Source: Parabacteroides sp. ZJ-118
Lineage (GTDB): Bacteria > Bacteroidota > Bacteroidia > Bacteroidales > Tannerellaceae
Length of the DNA stretch: 64,000 nucleotides
NCBI RefSeq assembly: GCF_011038785.1
Contig: NZ_JAAKDT010000006.1
Coordinates: 25,044 to 89,043 of the forward strand
Direction: 5' to 3'
Shown: piece after piece, positions 1-7,523 of the stretch
How positions within the stretch are numbered: the stretch's first letter is position 1
How the letters are laid out: the number at the start of each line of letters is the position of its first letter
Notes under the pieces: generated by a model
Databases searched by the model: none
Told to the model about the DNA's origin: nothing
What the model saw: the letters and a program-made list of their open reading frames with translations, nothing else
Program-made: the position numbers and the translations under genes

Positions 1-1517
1 CATTTCTTTATTTCTGTTTTGGCCTTATCACTTAACCCTTCCACCTTCCTTTTCAAGGTACGGGTTAACAAAGTTTGTTTCACTCCATCCAGCTTTGGAG
101 AAATCTTCTCTATATCCTCCAATCGTCCCCAATTGTCTATGATTTTCTGCATTTTCCTGCATGAATTATCCACTTCATCTTCCATTTCGTTTTTCCCTTT
201 GCGGATAATTTGCTCGAAGCTATTATCAATGTCGCACCCAAGAAGATCTATTTTTTTATTCAGCCTACGTTTTGCCTTTTCCAAGTTTTCTTTTTTTTCT
301 TCCAATTCCTTGTCCGGCTTTCCCAAATTTATCATCATACCCTCGTATTCGCGAAGCGATTTCTCAACTTCCATCTTTTTGCCATTACCTGCTGCCATGA
401 TGGCATTCACCGGCTTTGCAAAAAGAATTTTTTCTTTTTCATTTTCTGCTAATTGTTTCACAGCTGAGGCTAACTTGCCCAAGTGGCTCTTTTCACGCAT
501 TTGGCTTTGGCTACTGATTTCAAAAATGCGGCAAGCACGTTTCCATGCGAACTGGAAATCCTCATTGGCTGTGATTTTGCTCATCGGCAGCTCTGACAAC
601 AAAGCCATTTCGGCGGACAATGGTATAGGTTCCGCCTGTTTCAATATTTCAGACAAGGAATCATCCTCACACATTTTGCATGCCTTACGGATCTCCTGTT
701 TCACATATTCTTTTATTTCATCTTCCGTCTCCTCGTTTTCGTATGGGATATCGTATTTATTGATTCCGATAATAACTTTCCCTATTCCACACTGCCGTAC
801 ATTTTGAAACAATATTTCCCTGTCTGTCGCATCAAAAGGCCGGCCGGCATAAAGCATCATCAACACCACATCCGCTTTTTTCAAAAACGCCTTGGTACGT
901 TCCTCGCGAGAAACAATCGGATCGTTGAATCCCGGAGTATCAACAATCTCTACCCCCTTCAAGTATTCCTTCGGATAATAGATAGTTACAGATTTAGTAA
1001 TGGAAATATATTTGCCGTCGGCTCCCACATAGTCTATCAGATTGCCAAATTCGTCTTCTTGCGTCTTACCCAAGTAAGAGTTAAGCGTAGGGCCTAGTTT
1101 GCCGGCCTTTTCCACCAATTCCTTCGCTGCCTTTACCTTCGATTCTTCCAATGCGTTTCCCTGTACGTCACTCCATGAACGGGAAGCTGTCAACTTCTGT
1201 TCCTCCCATTCATCTTTTGTATAAAACTCGGCTACTATTTTCTTACTTTCTCCATAAGTAATAACGGACAAGGCCGCTGTCATAGGAGTAGTTGCCGCCG
1301 GCAGCACATTGTCTTCAAAGACAAAAGAATTCAAGAATGTGGACTTCCCGCATTTCATTTGTCCGATCACTCCAATAGTCAAGACATCGTTCTCCAGTTT
1401 GTTTACGATTCCTTGCCGGCTTTCCGCTGTTATCCAGCCATATTCGGCTGCTTTTGTCGCCAATGCTACAAGCCTTTGTTTCTTGTCTTGTAACTCTTCA
1501 AATAAATTCTGTTCCAT
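1..1517 (-). CDS. Dynamin-like GTPase (C-terminus beyond the window)
   Basis: The reading frame starts with ATG at 1517 and stays open to the left edge (about 505 codons visible), so the gene is partial. All GTPase motifs can be read: P-loop GQMKCGKST near residues 52-60, a TTPMTA switch-I candidate near 76-81, DTPGFNDP at 193-200 and NKYD at 253-256. After the G domain there are long charged helices typical of the stalk of bacterial dynamin-like proteins. There is no N-terminal membrane segment, unlike the gene upstream. It is the fourth gene of a minus-strand operon and begins 11 nt after the stop of the second GTPase gene. The family hydrolyses GTP and remodels or tethers membranes; the cellular role of this one is unknown. 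Being cut by the window edge, it is easily missed by automatic calling. Confidence 0.85.
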   Translation of the reverse strand, partial: MEQNLFEELQDKKQRLVALATKAAEYGWITAESRQGIVNKLENDVLTIGVIGQMKCGKSTFLNSFVFEDNVLPAATTPMTAALSVITYGESKKIVAEFYTKDEWEEQKLTASRSWSDVQGNALEESKVKAAKELVEKAGKLGPTLNSYLGKTQEDEFGNLIDYVGADGKYISITKSVTIYYPKEYLKGVEIVDTPGFNDPIVSREERTKAFLKKADVVLMMLYAGRPFDATDREILFQNVRQCGIGKVIIGINKYDIPYENEETEDEIKEYVKQEIRKACKMCEDDSLSEILKQAEPIPLSAEMALLSELPMSKITANEDFQFAWKRACRIFEISSQSQMREKSHLGKLASAVKQLAENEKEKILFAKPVNAIMAAGNGKKMEVEKSLREYEGMMINLGKPDKELEEKKENLEKAKRRLNKKIDLLGCDIDNSFEQIIRKGKNEMEDEVDNSCRKMQKIIDNWGRLEDIEKISPKLDGVKQTLLTRTLKRKVEGLSDKAKTEIKK

Positions 1518-1528
1518 AATTAGTTATC

Positions 1529-3388
1529 TTACTTCAATTCTTCGTATTCTCTGATGTATTTATCCAATCGTTCTTTGCAATCTTTCATTTTCCACCATTC
1601 ACGTCTCGTTTTAACTAAATCATCATTAGCCTTTCCGGCTTTTTCCCGAGCTTCTTCTTGCTCTTTATGTAGTCTACATAGCTTTTTTAGTTGAACGTTA
1701 CGGATCTGATTAAGAAACTCAACAAACCTGTAGTACTCAACCTCATTCATTTCATACCTGTCTTTACTGAAAAAATGTTCTTCCCAGCGAGGAATTTTTT
1801 CAGTGTCTTTACAATATTCCTTTAACTGATCTATGGTTCTTTTACTGGCAGCATCCAATTCGTCACATTTATTGGAAAGTGAAGTCCAACTTTCATAGGC
1901 TTCTTTTACTTTTTTTTCTAACTCTTTGGCCTTGCCATCCACAAACGCTCTTAGCTTCTCGGTATATTGATCACTCAAACTTCTATGGGCAACACTTCTT
2001 ATAGGATTCATCATATCTTCAAGTGGAGCCTTAGCAGAAAAACGGATAAACTTTTGAACCTGCACATTGTTATCGAGCAAGGTCTTACGAATCAATTGTT
2101 CTACTTTGTTTACTTCCGTCTCTGCTTTCGTATCAACTTTGTTGACCACTACAAACAATGGTTTTTTCAAGTTTTCTTTTATCAAACGGATAGAGCTTCG
2201 ATTGACCGTACCGGCATTCACATCAAATACCCAAAACAAAGCATCGCATTCGTTGATTACCCCGATGGTTCTTTCTGCATCTTCCTTGTCGTTCGAATTA
2301 AATCCCGGCGTATCCAGAATACTCAGATTATCCAAGTTCCGGTTCTTGTATGCCATTACAAAATACTGAATCAATGAAGATACCCCCTTTACCTGGTCGA
2401 GTACTTCTTTATTCACCCGTTTAAACGTATCCTCGCTAAGATTCTTCTGAATATTATCCGGCGTGACAAAACTGTAACGCGTATTGACACCTCCCGAAAT
2501 ATAAGTAGGAATGGCTGTGGTTGCTTTGGTACTTACAGGCAGAAGGGGCACGTCGGGATTGTCTTGTGACAAGATGCGGTTTACAATCGAAGTTTTACCG
2601 GCCGAAAACTCACCCACAAAAGCAATACTGGTTTTCTTTCGAATCCATTGTTTCTTTGCGGTAACCGCCCATTCTTCCAATCCGCTTCCGAAATAGTCCT
2701 CTTCTCCATTTATGGATTCGCTTTTGATACAATCCCGCAACTCACTCCCTATAAAATTATACAAGTTATCCACCTTGTTGTAAAGTGCCTTTATGTCAGT
2801 ATCGCCTATACGAGAGGCTGAGAGTATTTCCTGCACAAAACAGAGAGACTCTACCTTCAAATTCAGTTCATTGACTTTATCCTCCAGTTTTGCTTTAACC
2901 TTTTCCAGTTCTTCATGCAGTAGCCTTGAACTTTCTGTTTCTTTATCCAATTGCTCTTGCAAAACGTCATTCTCTTCGTCTTTCTTCTTCAACTTTTTCT
3001 TGTAATTGTCAATATCATCTTCACAGTCTTCTATCTCGTCTTGCAAGTCCTTAATTTGTTTCTTCAATTTGTCAATCCCCGCCAATTGCTCTTTGACGTT
3101 TTCATCCACATGTCCTTCCAGGCAATTTTTCAATTGCCCGTCCAACCGGGCTATATTCGCTTTTGCCTCAGCGAGTAAAATCTCATAGCTACTTTTAATA
3201 TTTTCAGTTTTCTTTTCTCTTTCAAGAATCTTTTGCTCGCACTCTTTTTCCAGCCGTTCTCTTTCGACCGACCACTCTTGTCCCTTGCCCGTATCAGTTT
3301 TCTTACGGCTAATCCAAAAGTAAGTCAGGGCAGCACCTGCGACAGCGGCAACCACTATCCATATTATCGTCAGGACCTCCATTTTCAA
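1529..3388 (-). CDS. Membrane-anchored coiled-coil dynamin-like GTPase
   Basis: 619 residues. An N-terminal transmembrane helix (about 7-27) is followed by a long, strongly charged coiled coil (about 40-185) and then a GTPase domain: P-loop GEFSAGKT at 259-266, DTPGFNSND from 359, and NKVD at 416-419. A charged helical C-terminus follows. GEFSAGKT is shared with the 598-residue GTPase two genes upstream, so the two are probably related paralogues, while the third GTPase of the operon has a different P-loop. The start overlaps the stop of the preceding small gene by 4 bp (ATGA type), implying translational coupling. By family it would work at the inner membrane; hetero-oligomerisation with its neighbours is an inference from gene order. 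No function is known. Confidence 0.82.
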   Translation of the reverse strand: MKMEVLTIIWIVVAAVAGAALTYFWISRKKTDTGKGQEWSVERERLEKECEQKILEREKKTENIKSSYEILLAEAKANIARLDGQLKNCLEGHVDENVKEQLAGIDKLKKQIKDLQDEIEDCEDDIDNYKKKLKKKDEENDVLQEQLDKETESSRLLHEELEKVKAKLEDKVNELNLKVESLCFVQEILSASRIGDTDIKALYNKVDNLYNFIGSELRDCIKSESINGEEDYFGSGLEEWAVTAKKQWIRKKTSIAFVGEFSAGKTSIVNRILSQDNPDVPLLPVSTKATTAIPTYISGGVNTRYSFVTPDNIQKNLSEDTFKRVNKEVLDQVKGVSSLIQYFVMAYKNRNLDNLSILDTPGFNSNDKEDAERTIGVINECDALFWVFDVNAGTVNRSSIRLIKENLKKPLFVVVNKVDTKAETEVNKVEQLIRKTLLDNNVQVQKFIRFSAKAPLEDMMNPIRSVAHRSLSDQYTEKLRAFVDGKAKELEKKVKEAYESWTSLSNKCDELDAASKRTIDQLKEYCKDTEKIPRWEEHFFSKDRYEMNEVEYYRFVEFLNQIRNVQLKKLCRLHKEQEEAREKAGKANDDLVKTRREWWKMKDCKERLDKYIREYEELK

Positions 3389-3792
3389 TCTCTTATTTTA
3401 TCTTTCAAACGTCCTATCTCCAGCTCATAATGTTCACATGCCGCTTTATACTCCTGTATCTTTTGGCACAAATCATCATTCTGCATACGGAGTTTCTTTA
3501 TTTCTTTCTTCGCATCCTGCAAATCATCTTCCAGATCATCGTGAGCGTCATCTTTTTTCTTATACTGTTTATTCAGTTTCCGGTTTTCCGCCAACAAATC
3601 TTCTATCTGCCGTTCCATTTCTTTGTTTCGCTTGTGGAACTTTTCATTTTCCGCATACAACCGTTCCATCTCTTGTTGCAGAGTTTGCAGTTTTGAGGAA
3701 CTGTTATCAAACAATTTATCTTTTGCATAAATGCCGGCGCCGGCACCGATCACTGTACCTAATATAAATTCTACCATTTTAAGATTCTTCAT
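3385..3792 (-). CDS. Small membrane-anchored coiled-coil protein
   Basis: 135 residues. A short glycine-rich hydrophobic segment (about 8-22) resembles the membrane segment of YtxH-like proteins. The rest, about 30-135, is an almost uninterrupted charged coiled coil rich in E, K, D and Q. There is no enzymatic motif. It lies between two dynamin-like GTPase genes: its start directly abuts the stop of the upstream GTPase and its end overlaps the start of the downstream one by 4 bp. Its layout (membrane anchor plus coiled coil) repeats the N-terminal part of the 619-residue GTPase, so it may be a scaffold or hetero-oligomer partner of that protein. This is inference from architecture and context only; I do not recognise a named family. 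Confidence 0.75.
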   Translation of the reverse strand: MKNLKMVEFILGTVIGAGAGIYAKDKLFDNSSSKLQTLQQEMERLYAENEKFHKRNKEMERQIEDLLAENRKLNKQYKKKDDAHDDLEDDLQDAKKEIKKLRMQNDDLCQKIQEYKAACEHYELEIGRLKDKIRD

Positions 3793-5589
3793 TTATAGTG
3801 TTAATAACTGATTTTTGTAATCTCGCAACAACGTCATTCTTTTTTCATAATCGTCCTTTTGGGCTTTCCGTTCCTCTCTCAATTGTTCTAAGGACGCAGT
3901 CTTCTCTTGAATAGTTTCATAGGCTTCCCTATGCAACACTTCCTGTATGGAAGAGACCAGTTGTTGTTCAATGCGACTCATGGCCTGTTTGAATTCAGGC
4001 ATCAGTGTATCTTCCATATATTGGCGGATGGCTCTTTTCCGTTGAGGTTTTCCCCATCCTTTGTCTGTAACGAACCCTACCAGGGATTCTACTATGCCTT
4101 TTTGACAACCCACCTGTTCTCCTATTCGTCGGTTGCACGCATCAATGCTACTCAATTTATCACCGGTCCTGCTTGCTATATCAATCGCTTTTTCTATTCT
4201 GTTGGCGGTCTTGTTGTTCGACATGATACTACCTACATCACTGACTGTATCAGCCACGTCAACAGCACTTCCGACTGCCACGGCCGCTCCCCCTGTTCCG
4301 GCTGTCCCGACCACAACAGCCACAGCACCTATGGCTGCTGCGACAATCTTTACCCCGTCGGCTATCATACTGTCGTATGTATGTCCAATGGAATTCAAAT
4401 CCAAGTTATAGCTGATGTCCGAAATGGAAAGTGAGGATAAATCCAGTTCCTCCAACGATCGAAGCGGAATGGTGTTTTCCGTTTGCTGCTTTGCCTTTTT
4501 ACGAAGGATGCCATGAATGTTGTTTCTGAAATCGTTCATCAACAGACTGCTGGTATTATTAATGACCGAAATCGCATCGGAATCAAAATTTTGGCTTTTG
4601 CCAACCACCAAAACATCCAACTTCTCGGAAATAATGTCTTCAAACTGACGGGATAACTGTACGCTATTTTCATTAATGTCTTCACGGGTAGATTCAACCA
4701 ATGTATTAATACTCTGATTCAGACGTTTTAATTCATACTCTTGTCTTCTGATAGCCTCATCCAGTCCCTTGTCAGACGAAGAAGCCTGTAACAGTTCATT
4801 AATGTGTTGCAACAGCCTGTTGCTTATATTTTTAAGCCGTTGGGCATTCACTTGCTTCAGAATGTTCGCCTTATCTTTCTGTATCGAATCCAACAGATTG
4901 TACAGTTCATCCAAATTACCGGTAGCAACAGAAACACAAGCTATCTGTTTCAAAGGCAGTTGAATATTTTCACTGATATATTGCCGCACGGCATCCAATT
5001 CAGAGGAAGACTTGGTGTCACATTTTGTGATAACCAAAAAGATTGGACGCTTGACCAATTTCATCGTTTCGATAAAATCCGTCAGCGATCGCGTTATTTG
5101 CTGATTGACATCCGTAACCAAAAGAACGCCATCCGCCTGCGGCAAGAAATCAACAAGGGTTTGTTTATGTTTTGGATCAGGAGAAGACAATCCCGGTGTG
5201 TCAACCAATACGGTTGTTGCAGGGATACGGGTGGACGTATCAAATACGTTTACCACTGTCGATCCGGTCAGCTTATCATTCTTCAAATCCGCTATATCTT
5301 CCACCTCTCGCATCTCTCCGTTCTCACCAACGACAGTAGCATGGCACCTGTCGCATCCAAAATGGATTTCATAGATTGTAGCAGTAGTAGGCTGTGTAGC
5401 TGTTTCCAGTTTTTTACTGTCTGTAAGGGCATTGACAAGCGTTGTTTTTCCCGCACTGAACTCTCCTACCAAAGGCAATACAAGCTCAGCATCATCGCTC
5501 AACGACTTTGCCTTTACTTGATTTAATTCTGCAATCAAACTTTTTAAGCTCAGAGTCTGAGCAATTGTAATTAAAGTGTCTTCCAGCAT
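3793..5589 (-). CDS. Dynamin-like GTPase, first gene of the operon
   Basis: 598 residues. Motifs: P-loop GEFSAGKTT at 42-50, switch-I TTAT near 68-71, DTPGLSSPDP at 130-139, and TKCD at 188-191 as the base-specificity motif. A long helical stalk follows (about 240-400). Residues about 413-445 are a run of Ala, Val and Gly that could insert into or lie on a membrane, like the paddle or tip region of bacterial dynamin-like proteins. The C-terminus (about 555-598) is again coiled coil. It leads a four-gene operon. No strong promoter is visible in the 60 bp upstream; the nearest transcription signal is the terminator-like hairpin of the upstream RNA unit, so expression may depend on read-through. 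Family role: membrane fusion, fission or tethering. Confidence 0.83.
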   Translation of the reverse strand: MLEDTLITIAQTLSLKSLIAELNQVKAKSLSDDAELVLPLVGEFSAGKTTLVNALTDSKKLETATQPTTATIYEIHFGCDRCHATVVGENGEMREVEDIADLKNDKLTGSTVVNVFDTSTRIPATTVLVDTPGLSSPDPKHKQTLVDFLPQADGVLLVTDVNQQITRSLTDFIETMKLVKRPIFLVITKCDTKSSSELDAVRQYISENIQLPLKQIACVSVATGNLDELYNLLDSIQKDKANILKQVNAQRLKNISNRLLQHINELLQASSSDKGLDEAIRRQEYELKRLNQSINTLVESTREDINENSVQLSRQFEDIISEKLDVLVVGKSQNFDSDAISVINNTSSLLMNDFRNNIHGILRKKAKQQTENTIPLRSLEELDLSSLSISDISYNLDLNSIGHTYDSMIADGVKIVAAAIGAVAVVVGTAGTGGAAVAVGSAVDVADTVSDVGSIMSNNKTANRIEKAIDIASRTGDKLSSIDACNRRIGEQVGCQKGIVESLVGFVTDKGWGKPQRKRAIRQYMEDTLMPEFKQAMSRIEQQLVSSIQEVLHREAYETIQEKTASLEQLREERKAQKDDYEKRMTLLRDYKNQLLTL

Positions 5590-5650
5590 AGTTCCTTTCT
5601 TGCCTCCCTTGTTCCCAATCGTTCGGCATTCTTTTCTAAATTATCCCAAT

Positions 5651-5923
5651 AAAAAAAGCGCGGGAACTGTTACCTAATTATCCAATCCAGAGGTATCGCC
5701 AAACACCTTCAATCCGGATAATCAAACAACAACCCGCGCTCTATACTGTGATGTTTCTTGTCTGGGACATAGAAAGATACAGTAGAGCGCAAGCATTTGT
5801 TGCCTACTATTCCCGGATTGTTGAAAATTGGCGATTTTCTGGATTGGGAATAATATCGTAAACGCTTTTTCGCTTTTCAGTATGTCCTTCCGTTCGATTG
5901 CCTCGCTTGGCTTCTACTTGAAA
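5651..5923 (-). ncRNA. Structured non-coding RNA, copy 1 (two hairpins with complementary loops)
   Basis: Predicted minus-strand transcript of about 270 nt, from just below the promoter box at 5930-5937 to an A-run on the plus strand (U-tract) at 5651-5656. The 5' hairpin spans about 5791-5867 (stem ATTCCC/GGGAAT extended by AAGC/GCTT). The 3' hairpin spans 5657-5740 (outer stem AGCGCGGG/CCCGCGCT, inner stem ATTATCC/GGATAAT) and with the U-tract looks like an intrinsic terminator. Loop 5815-5845 is nearly the reverse complement of loop 5684-5715. A second unit with the same layout lies at 5989-6259; the 25 nt at 5846-5870 recur exactly at 6183-6207. No open frame fits. It ends about 60 nt before the first dynamin gene, so it could be a free RNA or an attenuating leader. 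I do not recognise an RNA family. Confidence 0.65.
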
Positions 5924-5929
5924 TTACTG

Positions 5930-5960
5930 CAAATGTACCGAAAAGCTATTTGTAAACAAA
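5930..5960 (-). promoter_or_regulatory. Bacteroidetes-type promoter for RNA copy 1
   Basis: Read on the minus strand: TTTG (5960-5957), 19 bp, TACATTTG (5937-5930). This matches the known Bacteroidetes consensus TTTG / TAnnTTTG with correct spacing. Transcription should begin near 5923. Confidence 0.7.
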
Positions 5961-5988
5961 ACATATATTCGTATAAAATCAGGCAAAT

Positions 5989-6259
5989 AAAAAGCGCAAG
6001 CCTATCGCTCATTATCTGACTTAGAGGTATCGGCAAACACCCACTATCGAAGATAATAGAGCAACAGCTCACGCCTATGTCGTATGTTGGGAAACCGGGC
6101 GGCTTCTCATTATATACAAACCAGCATGAGCGTTTGTTGCCTATTATTCCCCGATAGTAAAATTTTGCCGATTTCCTAAGTCGGGAATAATATCGTAAAC
6201 GCTTTTTTGCTTCTTTTATGTCCTCCGCCGGGCTTTCTTCGCAGGGAAGCCGTCACGGA
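5989..6259 (-). ncRNA. Structured non-coding RNA, copy 2 (paralogue of copy 1)
   Basis: Same layout and nearly the same length as copy 1. The 5' hairpin runs from about 6129 to 6203 (AGCGTTT pairs with AAACGCT). The 3' hairpin runs from 5993 to about 6076 and is followed by a U-tract (A-run at 5989-5993). The inner stem of the 3' hairpin is ATTATCT/AGATAAT against ATTATCC/GGATAAT in copy 1, a compensatory C-G to U-A change. The loops (6152-6182 and 6018-6049) again are near reverse complements, but with flank sequences different from copy 1 (GACTTAG with CTAAGTC here; AATCCAG with CTGGATT there). Centres such as GAGGTATCG and CAAACACC are conserved. It lies upstream of copy 1 on the same strand, separated by the copy 1 promoter. 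Confidence 0.62.
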
Positions 6260-6265
6260 TTGTCG

Positions 6266-6273
6266 CAAATGTA
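6266..6273 (-). promoter_or_regulatory. Promoter -7 box for RNA copy 2
   Basis: TACATTTG on the minus strand, placed as in copy 1 relative to the first conserved stem. No good TTTG is present 19-21 bp upstream, so this promoter looks weaker than that of copy 1. From here to 6492 I see no gene or clear signal. Confidence 0.5.
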
Positions 6274-6492
6274 GCAATCTTATTTGATCTATCATCTTAC
6301 TATCCTCGCTTTTTTGTGTTTTATCGGAAAACAATTTTTCCTTTTCCCCGCAAAGGAATCGGTTGGGAGAGACAAAAAGTGTCCGAGGCAGGGATGAAAA
6401 ATAGGGACTCCCTAAAGGTGGTCTTCCTGCGTTCCGGCAAACATCATCCGGTGTTCCGTAAAAACAGCCTACGACCGGTTGGTGAAAAGGAT

Positions 6493-6536
6493 ATAGGCAG
6501 TGAGCAAAAAATGTATAGGCAGTGGGCAAAAAGTGT
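6493..6536 (+). repeat. Two 22-bp tandem direct repeats upstream of the WYL gene
   Basis: 6493-6514 and 6515-6536 match at 20 of 22 positions; both begin ATAGGCAGTG and continue with GCAAAAA. They directly precede and touch the -7 box of the WYL regulator gene, where the -33 element would lie. A tandem array two DNA turns apart is a plausible operator for autoregulation; this is inference. Confidence 0.6.
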
Positions 6537-6543
6537 ATCTTTG
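6536..6543 (+). promoter_or_regulatory. Promoter -7 box of the WYL regulator gene
   Basis: TATCTTTG matches TAnnTTTG and lies about 84 bp before the start codon at 6627. The -33 position is occupied by the 22-bp repeats rather than by TTTG, suggesting regulated transcription. Confidence 0.55.
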
Positions 6544-6626
6544 CCGGGAGATGCAGGTCGTGGGAAGATTGAAATGCAGAGATAGGGAATTATTAGCAGA
6601 AACATCAGTGGATATAATACAAGCGT

Positions 6627-7523
6627 ATGAATAAGTATGAGCGCTGTCTTTGGATTGTCAGCACATTTATGGATTATGGGAATGCTTCGCTGAAGGAGTT
6701 GAACGAGCGTTTCCTGCGTTATTCGCAAAATTATGAGGGCGAGGAGATACAGCCGCGGACGTTCGACCGCGACAGGCGCTATATCGCGTTGACCTTCCGG
6801 GTCGATATCGACTTCGATCCGCGCCTTAAGAAGTATTGCCTGGTGAATCCGGAGGAGATACGGGACAATGCGGTCTTCAAATACCTGCTGGGAAGCCTGC
6901 ATGTCAATAATCTTTCCGCATTGGCGTTGAAACATAGGGAGAAGATCCGGTTGCAGGAGATACCGACCGGAGTTGAATGGTTGCACCTATTGTTGGATGC
7001 CATTGATAAGGGGCGGACGGTCTGTTTCAACTATACCTCCTATTATGCCAAAGAGAAGGAGTTTACTTTTGAGCTGATTCCCTGTTTTGTCAGGATGTTC
7101 GAACAGCGGTGGTATCTGATCGGCGAATATCCGGACCGTAGCCAGACGCGGGTATTGGCGTTGGAACGGATGAGCCGGGTGCGGATAGGAGAGAAACAGC
7201 TGGCCCCTTCGCCCGACATGACGCCGGACCGGTTCTACCGAGATTGCTTCGGCATTATCCGGGATGACAAACAGCCGGAAGAGGTGGTTTTGAAAGTCTA
7301 CCGCAGCCAGGCCGATTATATGCGTTCCGTCCCGCTCCATCCTTCGCAAGAGGAGCTGGAAGCTGCGGATGATTATGTCGTGTTCCGGTACTATCTGCGA
7401 CCGTCGTACGACCTTGTCCAGCGTTTGTTATGGCATAGGGAGGGAGTGGAGGTGTTACGCCCGGCATCGCTTCGGGAGGAGATGCGCGACCTGCTCCGAA
7501 GGATGTCGGGGTTGTATGAATAG
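6627..7523 (+). CDS. WYL-domain transcriptional regulator
   Basis: 298 residues. The N-terminus (about 1-75) is a winged-helix-like region with TFDRDRRYI at 45-53, typical of the recognition segment of this family. The WYL domain covers about 125-200; the name-giving residues are at 162-164 in QRWYLIGEY. A WCX-like C-terminal extension follows (about 215-296). WYL proteins sense ligands, often nucleic-acid-derived, and several (CapW, BrxR) repress phage-defence operons. The gene is divergent from the tandem RNA/dynamin locus and convergent with the TonB receptor, whose stop abuts its own stop (7523/7524). The 22-bp repeats in its promoter suggest autoregulation. Whether it also controls the RNAs and dynamin genes is inference. 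Confidence 0.85.
   Translation: MNKYERCLWIVSTFMDYGNASLKELNERFLRYSQNYEGEEIQPRTFDRDRRYIALTFRVDIDFDPRLKKYCLVNPEEIRDNAVFKYLLGSLHVNNLSALALKHREKIRLQEIPTGVEWLHLLLDAIDKGRTVCFNYTSYYAKEKEFTFELIPCFVRMFEQRWYLIGEYPDRSQTRVLALERMSRVRIGEKQLAPSPDMTPDRFYRDCFGIIRDDKQPEEVVLKVYRSQADYMRSVPLHPSQEELEAADDYVVFRYYLRPSYDLVQRLLWHREGVEVLRPASLREEMRDLLRRMSGLYE

Noticed and set aside
5651..6259. CRISPR array
   Set aside because: Only two long units with internal hairpins, no short regular repeats or spacers of constant length, and no cas genes.
5651..6259. An IS110 element with bridge RNA
   Set aside because: The loop layout is suggestive, but no IS110 (DEDD) recombinase is encoded in the window and no element ends are seen.
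6176..6529. 117-codon minus-strand frame
   Set aside because: It overlaps the promoter and 5' hairpin of RNA copy 2 and the 22-bp repeats, and has no domain.
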